NCBI GenBank assembly: GCA_027924585.1
Contig: BSBM01000092.1
Location: 8,994,001 to 9,058,000, forward strand
Direction: 5' to 3'
Source: Larix kaempferi
Lineage: Eukaryota > Streptophyta > Pinopsida > Pinales > Pinaceae
DNA length: 64,000 nucleotides
Position numbers and translations under genes: made by a program. A model generated the notes under the pieces. That model saw nothing but the letters and a program-made list of their open reading frames with translations. It made no database searches and was not told the DNA's origin. Positions 12,018 to 23,820 of this stretch are shown here, piece after piece. How positions within the stretch are numbered: position 1 is the first letter of the stretch; every line of letters starts with the position of its first letter.

Positions 12018-12371
12018 GGGAGATGAACCTTATGTAAACACTTATGTAAACACATGAAAGAATCAATGTAAACCTTGGGGTGCAAAAGAAGAAAATAAAA
12101 TTATTAAAAATAAATTATTTATTGCCCCCAGGTGAAGTCGGCCCAATTAGGGTATTTTTCATGTTTGCACTTGTATAAATAAGAGGCTAGTGCAGGGAGA
12201 TGAACCTTATGTAAACACTTATGTAAACACATGAAAGAATCAATGTAAACCTTGGGGTGCAAAAGAAGAAAAGAAAATTATTAAAAATAAATTATTTATT
12301 GCCCCTAGGTGAAGTCGGCCCAGTTAGGGTATTTTTCATGTTTGCACTTGTATAAATAAGAGGATAGTGCA
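12018..12371. repeat. 177-bp tandem duplication inside the element C LTR
   Basis: Copies at 12018-12194 and 12195-12371 are almost identical, and each carries TATAAATAAG (12174-12183 and 12351-12360). The right-hand inverted LTR has only one copy, so the duplication arose in the left LTR or was present in only one source copy. Confidence 0.9.
12351..12360 (+). promoter_or_regulatory. TATA box (second copy) of the element C left LTR
   Basis: TATAAATAAG, repeated 177 bp upstream at 12174-12183. Its mirror copy on the minus strand is at 13697-13706. The two LTR promoters therefore point at each other across the palindrome. Confidence 0.6.
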
Positions 12372-13386
12372 CCTCATTATCTCATTCACTCACTTGACAA
12401 TGGCGCATCACTTGGAGAGAGCAGAATTTCACACAAGCTGGAGAAGGAAGCATATTTGGGGTTTCTACTTGTGGGAGACATTTTCACATTTTCTCTTTTA
12501 TCATTTGTACTCTGATCTCGGGATTATCATCTCTATACAAAGGTTGCTAGGTTTTTCCCAATTGGGTTTCCCAGGATAAGCTCTGTGTTGTTGTTTTGTG
12601 CTTTGTTTTTCTTCTAGTGATCTTGGATATGCATTTATGTTATTATGTTATGATTGTATGAAATTTAACATGGTATCCAAGCATTTCTAGAAGAAGCCAT
12701 TGCCGAAACATTGTTGGAACCCTGCTGGGACTAGGGTTTCATCTTGTGAAGTCTTCACCCAACATTTTGGAGAAAAAGAGCCATAGGAATTTCGTTTTTG
12801 GAAAGGCACATCTTTTGGTGAAGACGAAATTCAATTCCGAGAATTTTCAATTTTTGACCTAACTCTGCGGCTGCAGCAGAATTAGGGTTTCAATTTTAAC
12901 TCATTTCTCTCCACAGATTTGGACCAGCCTGCCCTCAATTAAACTCACCTTGGCAAGGTGCATCTACCTGTGGTTTCAGTTTTTCAAATTATTAACTTTC
13001 AGCCTTCATCCCAATCATCTTACCTACAGATCTGGTTCAGAAACCCTAGTAGGAGCTAGATCAAAAATGAAAGTTAATAATTTGAAAAATTGAAACCACA
13101 GGTAGATGCACCTTTCCAAGGCGAGTTGAATTCAGGGCGGGCTGGTCCAAATCCGTGCAGAGAAATGAGTTAAAACGGAAACCCTAATTCTGCTGCAGCC
13201 ATAGAGTTAGGTCAAAAATTGAAAATTCTCAGAATTGATTCTGTTTTCACCAAAAGATGTGCCTTGCCAAAAATGAAATTCCTATGGCTCTTTTTCACCA
13301 AAATGTTGGGTGAAGACTTCACAAGATGAAACCCTAGTTCCAGAAGGGTTCCGACATAGGCTTCTTCTAGAACTGCTCCGATACCA

Positions 13387-13833
13387 TGTTAAATTTCATA
13401 CAATCATATCATAATAACATAAATGCATAACCAAGATCACTAGAAGAAAGACAAAGCAAAAAAAAACAACACAGAGCTTACCCTGGGAAACCCAATTGGG
13501 AAAAACCCAGCAACCTTCGTATAGAGATGATAATCCCGAGATCAGAGTACAAATGATAAAAGAGAAAATGTGAAAATGTCTTCCACAAGTAGAAACCCCA
13601 AATCTGCTTCCTTCTCCAGCTTGTGTGAAATTCTTCTCTCTCCAAGTGATGCGCAATTGTCAAGTGAGTGAATGAGATAATAAGGTGCACTAGCCTCTTA
13701 TTTATACAAGTGCAAACATGAAAAATACCCTAACCGGGACGAGTTCACCTGGGGGCAATAAACAATTTATTTTTAATAATTTTCTTTTCTTCTTTTGCAC
13801 CCCAAGGTTTACAAATTGATTCTTTCATGTGTT
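13387..13833 (-). repeat. Truncated inverted LTR of element C
   Basis: On the minus strand it ends in TTTAACA, followed by TGGTATCGGAGC (complement of 13375-13386). Its outer 5' part is missing. Confidence 0.85.
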
Positions 13834-13857
13834 TTTCACCCCAAGCTTCGTGCCCAT

Positions 13858-14187
13858 ATGGATTCATTGGACAATAACGAGAACATTCCAGTCGTTGAAC
13901 TGCCAAACCCCCCGCAGGAACATAATAAATATCCATGCACCAATCAATCCTGCGTAGTTTATGGAATATGTGGCCATTATTCCCATGACTACCTGGACTT
14001 ACCAAAGTACCGGTTGGTGCTCCATGAGTTGCGAGAACCATCCTTAGAGTCCTCGATTACTATTATTGAGGAGATAAACCCCTCAGAATACTTGTCAGAT
14101 GAGGTAAACACCATTTATACTATTTCAACCATCGACACTACGGCCACATCATTAACTTCACCTGATCCCTCCGAAATATTTGTTTGA
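13858..14187 (+). pseudogene. Relic of an LTR-element gag with a damaged zinc knuckle
   Basis: The frame from ATG 13858 (MDSLDNNENIP) encodes CVVYGICGHYSHDYLDLPKY. This resembles a CCHC knuckle followed by a leucine/proline segment, as in some plant gypsy gag proteins, but the last cysteine appears replaced by tyrosine. An acidic, Ser/Thr-rich end follows. No pol is found next to it. The assignment rests on this short motif and is tentative; it could be an unrelated short frame. Confidence 0.35.
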
Positions 14188-16137
14188 CCTTTTCGAATCA
14201 ACGAGGAAATCGCATGTCCAATGCATGGGGGCATGCCCAAAAACTTTCCTACTCATCATCGTCATCATTGTCGTCGGAGATACTGGGGTCATCCTCCCTT
14301 AAAGGGGAATCCCCCATCATCATATCACCACTTTAGTGTGCCACCATGGCCAACAGCCCCATGGTACACCCCCCCTGTCAGCAGCTGGTCGACGCCCTGT
14401 TGATCCCTCTTTGAAATAGAATCCGCACCACATTGAAACCTCTAGGATAGGGGGAATAATTGATTACCTCAACCCTGGGATAGGAGGCATGCTCAATCAT
14501 TTTGGCCCTACCCCCTCACACCTATCCTAGTATTGCAATGAGCCCATTGCTCAAACCAACACATATGTGATCAACAATCACAAACCCCATGCCCATAGCA
14601 TGGGGGGAGGCCATTAACCCTACTCACTTTTGCACATGTGTGATCTCGACTATTTCCTAGGTCACATGTCATTTGTATTTTTGGTTTGATTTCTAGACAC
14701 ACATTTATGCTCGGGTATCCTTTTTTTTTTATAGATGCAGGTTATGGTCGCACACCCCCTTATGGTACTGACTACCTCCACAGGTATGACCCCTTGTCTA
14801 GAATATAGGACATCCTTTCCCTCTGAAAAGTTTATGCATTTCCTCAGTCTTCTCCCTTGCGCCTGTAGGACCCCTCCATGCTTGAGTAGGTGGCCTCACC
14901 CAGCCACCCTTGCGTTTTCTTCTATATGCAGTAGATCCTCCCTCCATATGGGTGACCAGTTTAGAACCCCTTGCATTTGGAACCCATGCCATTCAATCCC
15001 CTCTTAGGATTGGGAGCCCCTGTAGTTTGACATTTTGAGTTGAAGACACATGCATTTCCTCATATCGTCGCTCATTGGCCTTTCCCTGATCTCCCATCAT
15101 GGAGTTTCTGTTGAGCTCTTTTCTAAATCCTTAAATAATGAAAAGATCGTCGATCAATCTTGCTTCCTTTCATTCTTGTTAAAGTATCTGAAAGGGCTTC
15201 TATCCAGTATAAGGTTAACCCTTTTCCGGACTTGATGGACTAATTACGAAAAATGAATACTCTAGTATCTTCAGCTAGAAGAGTTATCCATGTCATACTT
15301 TTATTCTTTTTCAGGATTTGGGGTCTAATACACAAAAAAGAACCCGTTGGAGCCTTCTTATTGCTTTCAGACTCTCTAAAATTGAAAGCAACAACAAGTT
15401 TTTACCGTCCTGGGATCGTCATCCTTGGAGTCTCCTGATATCACTAATCAGTTTAACCCCCCCTAAGTCTCCCCCATTAAAGCCATAGTTCCTCATACAC
15501 CTAAGCTATGGTCCTCTCCCCCCGAGATCGGTTTCATATGATTCCATGTCAGCCCTACTATCATACTCTGCACAAAGGAAGTCTGATTCCGATCACTCCA
15601 CGACCCTCATATCCCTCCACAGTGTATTAGTATCAGGTCTAGTACTATTAGATCTTGGTTGTATCCCTCGCGCTCCTATCAAGGAATCTTCATTGCCTTG
15701 GTAGTTGCAGATCTCCCTCTGTCGACACTAGCATATCTATTCCAGAGGATAGACCCAGAGGTCCCTGTATCTTGGCCTCACCCCCATCAATGGTGAGTTC
15801 CTATAGATCATCTGAGAGGAGTCCCTAGTGCCTCTTCGGTTGATTGTTTCTCACATGTTCGAATCCAACTCCCTCATCGCACCATTGATATTCGTATAGG
15901 TATTGGTCCCTTTAGTTATTGGTCGAAGACCCTGGATGTCCCCTAACTCTATCACATTGGTGAGTCTATTCGGAACCCCCTAGTTATATGTTCCCGCTGA
16001 ATCTGGCGACATTGTTTGGAATCCCTCTAGTTATATGTTTCCTAGAGTATCCAGTTTAGATGCAATCCATGTACCTTTTAGATTTTGACTCTTAGTCATT
16101 GAGTCCATTCAGTTGTTGGACCCCTTTCGATCTAGCA
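14188..16137. other. Unassigned pyrimidine-rich sequence
   Basis: A C/T-rich plus strand with many short open frames but no motif I can name. A T9 run is near 14720. It may be the internal region of an old element whose end is near 16908. Confidence 0.4.
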
Positions 16138-16797
16138 GTGCATTGATTGTTATGATATCGCCTTCAAGATGGATGCCATTGTTTCTAGTTCTAGCTCGTT
16201 AGATCAGTCATGGTTGGACCATGAATATGTCCTAGATTTGTGTCCCCTCTGGACCATTATGATGTACACAACAGTTCTGTATGTATCGTTGAGGTCCCCC
16301 TATGGACCCCTCTATTTGTATATCTTGATATATTGATACCAACATGGGAATTCCTGCCTCGTTTTTTCTATTTGGAATTATATATACCTCAACCATCATT
16401 GAAGAGATGTACTCCCAGTTACGTCCCTTGCAGATTGTGCGAAATGCATACTCCACCCTCCGACACAAAAGTGCATTGATTGTTATGATATCGCCTTCAA
16501 GATGGATGCCATTGTTTCTAGTTCTAGCTCGTTAGATCAGTCATGGTTGGACCATGAATATGTCCTAGATTTGTGTCCCCTCTGGACCATTATGATGTAC
16601 ACAACAGTTCTATATGTATCGTTGAGGTCCCCCTATGGACCCCTCTATTTGTATATCTTGATATATTGATACCAACATGGGAATTCCTGCCTCGTTTTTT
16701 CTATTTGGAATTATATATACCTCAACCATCATTGAAGAGATGTACTCCCAGTTACGGCCCTTGCAGATTGTGCGAAATGCATACTCCACCCTCCGAC
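16138..16797. repeat. 333-bp direct tandem duplication
   Basis: The segment beginning GTGCATTGATTG at 16138 is repeated from 16471 to about 16797. I count two substitutions, so the duplication is recent compared with the surrounding relics. The short open frames found in both copies are products of the duplication, not gene evidence. Confidence 0.93.
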
Positions 16798-16896
16798 AAA
16801 GCTCCGGTTCTCCACCGCCCTTCTACTCACTGCCATGAAACAGTAAATATCCTATGATGTCTATCGGCCATACGGTGAGCTCCTACCCTCACACAT

Positions 16897-16915
16897 CAGG
16901 GGGCAATATGTTAAC
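16897..16915 (+). promoter_or_regulatory. Possible polypurine tract and LTR start
   Basis: ATCAGGGGGCAATA precedes TGTTAACACA at 16909, the layout of a polypurine tract before an LTR in Tat/Ogre-like elements. No partner LTR is in the window, so this is a weak call. Confidence 0.25.
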
Positions 16916-17985
16916 ACAAAAAACATGACCACCCAGCTCAATACCCTTTAACCACATCATTCATACATCAATTTCCCCAAAGTTAGGCCTCCACCAACCT
17001 GAAAATATTATCTACATGACCATATTGGAAAATTATTTATTTTTCCAAACAAATAATTCCCAAAATGCAAAAAGAAAAGAAAGAAAGAAAAAAAGAAAAT
17101 AAAATGGGAAAAATTCAAAAACCAAAGAAGAGCGGGAAAGTCATGAAACCTAACGCCAATACCATGGTATACCCAAAACCAAGAGAAAAGTTACCACCGG
17201 TCAAAAAATATTATAAAAGAAGGGTGGAGGCCCCCATTTCACAAGAATCATATTCTCCTTACAGAAACTCTGCCCATTTTACTCCAAAATCCCTAAGCTA
17301 CCATCGTTAGATTGAAACTCTTGTTAAGAGTGGCACCTAGTGAGTTTTGAAGTGGAGAACCAGTGACAGTCGAAGACTAGGAGCACCTTCCATCGCACAG
17401 ATGCAAGGGCCCATTACTATTAGAGGTAATTTGAAACCGAATGTAAAGCCCCTATTCTTTATATTAACAAAATAAAATTTCATTTATCATTCCATGAAGC
17501 ATGCGTAAAGTTGTGAAGTATTTACTGCATGTTATTTACCATTTACACTTACTGGTTTACTATTACTGTGTGGATTTACTATGTTTTTACATTTTAAGTT
17601 TCTTAGTTGTTCACAACCCATGAGCCTTATACTTTAGTTTATATTTTCATTTGAATAGTTTAGTCATAGTTTTACTAGCTTTTACCCGTTTTTACCTCAC
17701 AGATTCGCGAGAGGAATCCTCTTGCATGCTCTCTACCTCGGCTTCCTTAAGCCAGTAGAGCCTTGATTCTTTCCTATTGGATTGCGAAAGAACCACCAAG
17801 AATATGGACACCGACTAGTTTGAATGAAGGTACAAAAGGAGGCATGGAAGATGACGATCATGGAAAAGTGAGAGGATGTAGCAACGAATGGTGATTGTAA
17901 AGTCAACACAAGACACATGAACGAAAACCAATTATAGTGTAGTTGAAAATATGTATTACATATAAATGAGCATATGGCTATAAGA
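16916..17985. other. Intergenic, no gene seen
   Basis: A-rich with a Lys-rich short open frame at 17065-17310 that comes from an AAG/AAA-rich run. No domain was recognised. Confidence 0.4.
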
Positions 17986-17994
17986 CCTGGTTAG

Positions 17995-18115
17995 TCATGC
18001 ATACCCTTGGTAACTCACTAGTAAATTCCAAAAGTTGACCTAAGTGATAGGAGGAGGGCATCCTTGGTAATTCATCGATAAAGTCATGTAGACCTAGGCG
18101 ATAGGGGGGGCATGC
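17995..18115. repeat. Short imperfect tandem repeat, about 60 bp
   Basis: Two similar units, each starting near CCTTGGTAA and ending in GATAGG followed by G-rich sequence and a CAT. A third, more divergent start is near 18121. Confidence 0.6.
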
Positions 18116-18379
18116 GAAGATTCCTTGGTTAAAACTTTGAGGGGAGTTGGTGATTTACTCCAAGTTAAGTTTAAAAGGGGGATTGTTTGGGTGAACCTTG
18201 AATTGGGAATGATTCAAATAGTTTATGTCTCAGCATGTGGTTTTGGGCCCATGGTATTGGACCAAGGTATTGAATGTAATGAATCCTATAAAGGGCTTGG
18301 TATACTCCATTGTAATGTGTCCTGGATGTGAGTGGGTGAGATCACTTGGCCCACTTGGCTTGTTTTTTCCAAGGTAATG

Positions 18380-18480
18380 AAGAGATTCATTGGTTGGGTT
18401 TTCCCCTCATGGGGTTTTCTAGGGTAAACCTATGTGTCTTTATAATGGTTGCTTATCTATTTTATTTCGCTTGAAATTTA
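18380..18480 (+). repeat. Probable old Copia LTR fragment
   Basis: TTGGGTTTTCCCCTCATGGG followed by TTTTCTAGGGTAAAC matches the motif near the end of the Copia LTRs at 12545, 40340 and 46380. No boundaries can be read. Confidence 0.4.
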
Positions 18481-18859
18481 TTATATTTTAATGCTCGTTA
18501 AATCCTAAGATAATCTGGAGGTAACAAAGGCATTTGCATGCAATCTCAAGGGGGAACAAGTTCAGATTGGATATTTAAAGTTTCACCTAATAGAGAAATT
18601 GATTTCTAAGGATACATGATTGCCACAGTAAGGTGATCGTTGGTTTAAAACCAGAAAGTTGACAAAATTGTGTGTGCTCCACTTTTTAAGAAGGATTTTC
18701 TTGAGCCAGATTGGGGAAAGGTTTATCACAAGAATAGTTAAGGAGAAAGTACCAGATATTACTATTTCTCTTATGGAAGAATCACTACAACAAAACCCTG
18801 TGATTAGTATCTCTTTTAGCTCCCTTTTTGGAGTCCACTAACACTTTCAGTGTATTTTT

Positions 18860-19370
18860 CTTCATTTTCTAGGCAAAGTTGGCGCTATTTCACAAGATGG
18901 TGCTTTTCTTGGCATTTTTTGGGTCCCTTTTTCAAATTAGGCGCTAAACTGGACGCTAATTGCATCCACTTTAAATTCCAATTTAGCGCTAGGAATAACG
19001 CCATGCATAATGCCCTCAATAACACCTAGTTTTGCTTCCTTTAGTGCCAGAAATAGTGTCCTCCGTAGTGCCAAGCTTAGCGCCAAGTTTAGATTCCTCT
19101 ATTTCACGAGTGTTTAAACCAATAATTGTGCCTAGTTTGGATCCCTAAGTTGCAACAATATTTAAGCTAGGATTAGCACCATGTTTAGCGCCCAATTGAG
19201 CTTACTAATTGTCGATCGGTTTAGCACCAAGTTTTGTGTCCACAATAACGTCTAGTGTAGAATCTAGTTTTGCTCCCAAAGTACCACCTTGTTTTTGCTC
19301 CTAGTATTGTGCCTAAATTTGCTCCCAAAATAGAACCGAGTTCTCCTCCTAGAATTGAGCGTAGTTCAAC
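18860..19370. repeat. Decayed array of short words related to TTAGCGCC
   Basis: Words such as TAGCGCCAAG, TTAGCGCTAGG, GGCGCTAAAC and AGTTTTGCTCCC recur every 10-25 bases without an exact period. It looks like an old minisatellite largely eroded by mutation. Confidence 0.5.
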
Positions 19371-19399
19371 ATATGAGTTACTTAATTGATGGGATAGAG

Positions 19400-19645
19400 G
19401 CTATCGGTTATTGGAGTTGAGGGTTAGATGTTGGAGGGTTGTGTCAGACATTGATGTCTATGATGATAATGATGATGATAAGGACAACAATGATGATGAT
19501 GACGATGACAATGATAATGATTATGATGAGGATGATGCATTTTATTGCATTATTTGATCCTGAGTGACTCTAATCGAACCTAAGTGGCCCTTTGGAAACT
19601 AACTGACCATAATTTATCCTAAATGAACCTAATGGCATCTCAGTG
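19400..19645. repeat. Composite satellite, left segment
   Basis: A GAT/GAC trinucleotide tract (about 19455-19540) is followed by GATCC and 20-bp units related to CCTAATGGCACCTAAATGAC. The array continues after element D at 29446, so D split it. Confidence 0.85.
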
Positions 19646-20293
19646 TGTTGACGTCCATTTTTGTCACCATTTTTTATCATCAAATATACTCTGAGTGGCG
19701 TTATTTTCACTATTTTGATATAATAAATCATTCTTTCCACCATTCAGACCATTAAGCAGACCAAGTATCCATATATTCACTTATCATATGGATTTTGGTC
19801 AAATATCGACATATTATGATTTATTAATGTTTAATTGACAATTTTTGTGACTTGCTTGGTATTTAGTTTTGATCTACAGGCTGCGGTTTTTCAAACGATC
19901 TTCCATTCAGACTGCGTGTTTATATTTCTAATGTTCAGCTACGTCCAGCCTGTCATTCAACCTTGCGTTCGACCTGCGGAATCAGCGGTTGGCATATTTC
20001 GGGCCATTAAAGATGGAAATGGGAATGTGGGTTCTGTTTGCCAAGCGGTGGTCATGGTTAGTGAGCTATGGTTCTGGAAGATTTGTCCCCATGCCCTCCA
20101 ATCTTGACAACACACTCTCCACTCACGTCAACATCCCACACTCCGATTCTCCTGCTCATTCAGCTTGGTATCATGCACGCTTGTTCACGTCGATGCGCTA
20201 GAGGACTCCAGTCCTCCCACACTCAGTCTGCCAACACAACTCCTTTCCCACGTCAACGTTCCAGCAGCTTCATCCTTCCACGCTCAGTCCGCC

Positions 20294-21928
20294 TGTAATG
20301 TCCCCTCCCTCCTTCCAAATGCAGGGGAGAGAACACGACCAATCATAAGGGGCTTTTGGCAGACTTAGCCCCAATATTATTACTCCAAAAATATGTAAGA
20401 ATTAAAAACTTCTGTGTGCAGATTCAACTCAACATAAACACGGCGGAATTAAACATAATAGCAAGCACACCAACAGTAATGCCTAACATATATACATATA
20501 TCACAGCAGAGGATGATTCAGCATATAAAGACTCAATCTCGTTCCAATTCCATGCATAGATTCCAAATTAAGATAACTAATTCATTTCGTTAAACATGGA
20601 CAATTTAACATATTGCAGAACACAAAATGCAAATAATTTATAATACACAGAACACTTATCTTGAGAAGTAGATGTCCAACGACTGGCTACGTGAGAGCAA
20701 CGTTCCACCCAACCATAGATCTCTTTCCAGCCTATATTCTTTCAGCTGAGAGATCACCCCCGAGCTGGGCTGTGTATCCACTAAGGAAGAACTAGCTGGG
20801 CTCACTCACAGCCATGGTTTCGGTCATCAGCTATGCTAAGCCAACACACCGTTGGGTTTATCAAGCATACAAATGACAAATGAGGAGGATGCTAAGCCAG
20901 TGAGCTCAACCACAGAGCTACAGGCATCTCAAATGAACTCAGCAGTCATGGCACCCACAATACCTACCGCACCCCACACAAGGAAGGTCCCCTTCTCTGC
21001 TGCACAGTCCCTCAGGCGTCCCTTCCCTCCAGTGCTCTTCAGGGTGGGCATAGAAAGGTCCAGCTGCTAATTCCTTGAGATTCTAGCCTTCACTGGGTTT
21101 ATCAAGCAAACCAAACCTCTGCTCAGTCATTCACACTTGGATTTCTCACAGTTCTGTTATCCAATAACTCAATCCCGTCACTTCATTTCTGGGCTGTAAA
21201 AACTGGGATTTCCAATGGATTTCGGGGTAGCTAATGCTCCCAAATTCACCCCAAGGTTCATACCAATGGATCCCCCATTGGATTTCACTGTCCGATGCCA
21301 AATCTGGGCGTTCTTGGCTCTTCAAAACGCGGGTTCTTTCAAAGTCGCGATTTCTGGTTTTGCTCTCTGCTGGGCATTCGTTTTTTTGGATGGAAAATGA
21401 TGCTGGTAAGTTTCACAATGGAATGGGGATGAGGAAGAAGCAACTCCCATGAGTTTGAGTGACTTGTGGTACAAGAAAACAGAGCCCATACTCTGCCATA
21501 CGAATTTCTGGGCTGCCCATGCTCCATTGAAGCCATGGACTGAAATCCTCAACCACTTCCTTACAACAGAATTAAATGTCATCAAGGAAAGTCAAATGGG
21601 TTCTCAAGGTGACATATGGCAGCCTATGGTTCAATCCCATAGCCCCCTCACCACTCCCTAGTGGATACACATGGCCCCTTCTCATTCGCTGCCTCCATAG
21701 CCAGTCTTGGAATTTTATATTGCATGATGTTTATTTACATCCTTTTTACAATTGCCATGGCTTAAGAGCACATGGGCATCAAATATCAATGCTTGCCTTT
21801 TAAATCAAATTCGGGCTTTCACTAGCGGGGCCTTGGCCTTGAGCTCCACGCTAGGAAAACGTACATTACATGTACACATATTTACATGAAAGCCAATCTT
21901 TCTTAAGGGTCAAAATTGGGGTATTACA
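20294..21928 (-). mobile_element. Element E: solo gypsy LTR inside the left LTR of D
   Basis: The insert is bounded by TGTAATGTCCCC and GGGGTATTACA and by CCGCC on both sides (20289-20293 and 21929-21933). The undisrupted site is seen in the right LTR of D near 27745, which lacks the insert. Read on the minus strand it begins TGTAATACCCC, contains GGAGCTCAAGGCCAAGGCCC and ends GGGGACATTACA, like the LTR of element J. A single LTR with a target duplication and no internal region is the product expected from recombination between two LTRs. Confidence 0.93.
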
Positions 21929-22122
21929 CCGCCAGCACGTGCTTCTGCCCATGGTTGAAGGAAACAGACACGCAACTGTTCGTGTTGGGTAGGATCGACC
22001 CCGTAAAACCTGGTGGATGCCCTCTGCGTTGTCGTGTATCACTTTAAGCAGCCGTTTGTAGTCTTAAAATACCTCTATTTTTAGAGAGGTCGAATCTATT
22101 AACCTTCTCTCCCATTGTAACT

Positions 22123-22131
22123 TATAAATAG
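22123..22131 (+). promoter_or_regulatory. TATA box of the element D left LTR
   Basis: TATAAATAG within GTAACTTATAAATAGATGCC. The same sequence is at 27940-27948 in the right LTR. Confidence 0.6.
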
Positions 22132-23820
22132 ATGCCTCTTATGGAGAAAACGGGGGGATTAGATAGCATAGAGAGTAGACAAGAGATAACAGTCATGTCT
22201 GCATAAGTATTGTGTAATTTTCTCAGAATTAATGGAAGTTCCAGTACGTTGATGTTCTGCTGATAGTGTTTACGATAGTTTAGTTTCCATCTTTGATTAC
22301 TGGTAAGGGCCCCTCATCAACCAGAGGTTATTTCATTTTGTAGTTTCTTTCTGCAAGTAGATAGTTTATTTCTCAGTTGTTTAAATTATTCTTGTTTACT
22401 GTAGATGTTATTTCCTTGCTTTTCTTATAAATCATATTCTGCTGCTAACACAATCTCTTTTTCAGGATTAGGAATGGTCGACCAAGCTTAGTACTCTGTA
22501 GTTGCTTTCAGTTTTCCTCCATAATCTGTCGTTAGATGTTATTTCAGTTTCTTTCATCAATTTCTTCTTCCTGTAGCTGTAGGTTAATTCCATTAGTTAA
22601 TCAACCTCTTCCTCTGTAGATGTAGGTTACTTCTATCTTCCATCATTAATCTTGCTTCAACATATCATAGAAATAGTTCTTCTTCTTAGATAATGATTAG
22701 AATAAATGGTTTCCTGTTAGTTTAGCCTCTAACTAGTCAATCTATTGCTTCCTTTGCACTGTAGGATCATATGCATCAGCCAACTGGTAATTAATGTCAT
22801 CCAAAATTCTTCTTTTCCTTAGTTCAAATCGTTTTCTCCCATTCGGACTGGCATTCGGACTGTCATTCGGACAGGCATTCGGATCGTCATTCGGACCTTT
22901 ACACTTTCTGCATTGTTTTATGCTTTTTCAGAATCTAGTTTCTTCTGCTTTTTAAATATAATGCTTCTTGCTTCTAATTAACAGTTTTAGATGTAATTTA
23001 AATCTTGTTTTATGTTACATAGAATTTTTAATAAGTTTTGTCATTATTTCCTACTTCCATATTATCTTCCTTAATCTTATTTTTAACCTTCTTCCAAAGT
23101 TAAGTTCTTCACATCTGATTTGCTAATTAGTTATTGTTTTAGAATTTATCAATGTTGTTCCTAGATAGTTTATTTTTAAGTAAAAATTTAATAATTTCAT
23201 TTTCCAAGTTATTTAAGTTTTGATAGTTTCCTTGTTAATCATCGGATTAGTTTTCCATTCATATAAATAATGAAGATGTTCATGACATAAGATTTGTATC
23301 AGAAATAAATATATTTATCAAGTCTCCTCCTTGCTCTTATATAAAATATCTTTATTAAGTTTTCTACTTGCTTCCAAATCAAATCAAGTTCAATTAAATA
23401 TCTTTATTAAGTTTTCTACTTGCTTCTAGATTAACATTTATTTCCAAGTCATTTGTATATTGCTTAGATTTTCTTAAAATTGTTTCATGCTTCACCTTCA
23501 TAGGATAGCATAGATATTTGCATGCCTTTGGTTTCAGAATAGTCATTAGATTGCATGATTGATTTCTAGTCAATAAGTTGGACTGTTAATAGTATTTTAT
23601 TTTGAATTAATTCTAAGTAGTTTAATTAGGTTTTCAATTATCATTCGCTTGCAATTAATAATTCAGAACCCTTACTCAATTCTAGGTAGATTACCAGCTT
23701 TAGACTATCTTAGATTAGTTCAAGCCTTCAATCCTGCACATATAGTGTTTGCATCTCATCAGCTCCCTTTCTGGGTTGACAATTAAGTGTTGAATTAGAT
23801 AGCATATATTTTACCCAAAA

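Larger units (their letters stand above)
11932..12670 (+). repeat. Left LTR of element C
   Basis: It begins TGTTATGTTGG and ends AAATTTAACA, followed at once by TGGTATCCAAGC, a variant of the initiator-tRNA primer site. It carries an internal tandem duplication of its promoter part and, at about 12545-12575, the GGTTTTTCCCAATTGGGTTT motif typical of plant Copia LTRs. The start is inferred from the TG terminus and from resemblance to the starts of the other Copia LTRs here. Confidence 0.8.
11932..13833. mobile_element. Element C: palindromic Copia derivative, two LTR-plus-leader copies head to head
   Basis: The left copy is a complete LTR (11932-12670) with primer-binding site and about 330 bp of leader, reading rightward. 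From 13068 the same leader and LTR return in reverse complement, ending near 13833. Only a 66-bp spacer (13002-13067) separates the arms. The right LTR (13387-13833) is cut at its outer end and lacks the first 100 or so bases, so no target duplication can be read. Arms differ by scattered substitutions and small indels. No gag or pol is present. It may have arisen by self-integration of element DNA or by template switching followed by deletion. Confidence 0.88.
19646..23820 (+). repeat. Left LTR of element D (interrupted by solo LTR E)
   Basis: 4175 bp in all, or about 2535 bp without the 1635-bp insert and its duplicate. A TATA box (TATAAATAG) is at 22123-22131. Five CATTCGGAC-like words stand at about 22845-22900; most of these and about 190 bp before them are missing from the right LTR. 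Pyrimidine-rich sequence with TTTCTACTTGCTTC repeats fills 22400-23800. Confidence 0.92.

Noticed and set aside
12367-12579. Twin 70-codon frames at 12367-12579 and on the minus strand at 13478-13690
   Set aside because: Both lie inside the inverted LTR copies of element C, so they are duplicates of non-coding LTR sequence.
16240-16857. Repeated open frames suggesting a duplicated small gene
   Set aside because: Explained by the 333-bp duplication; frames on both strands overlap and none shows a domain.
20068-20298. Overlapping short frames shared by 20 kb and 27.5 kb
   Set aside because: These are the two LTRs of element D; similarity reflects LTR identity, not a gene pair.
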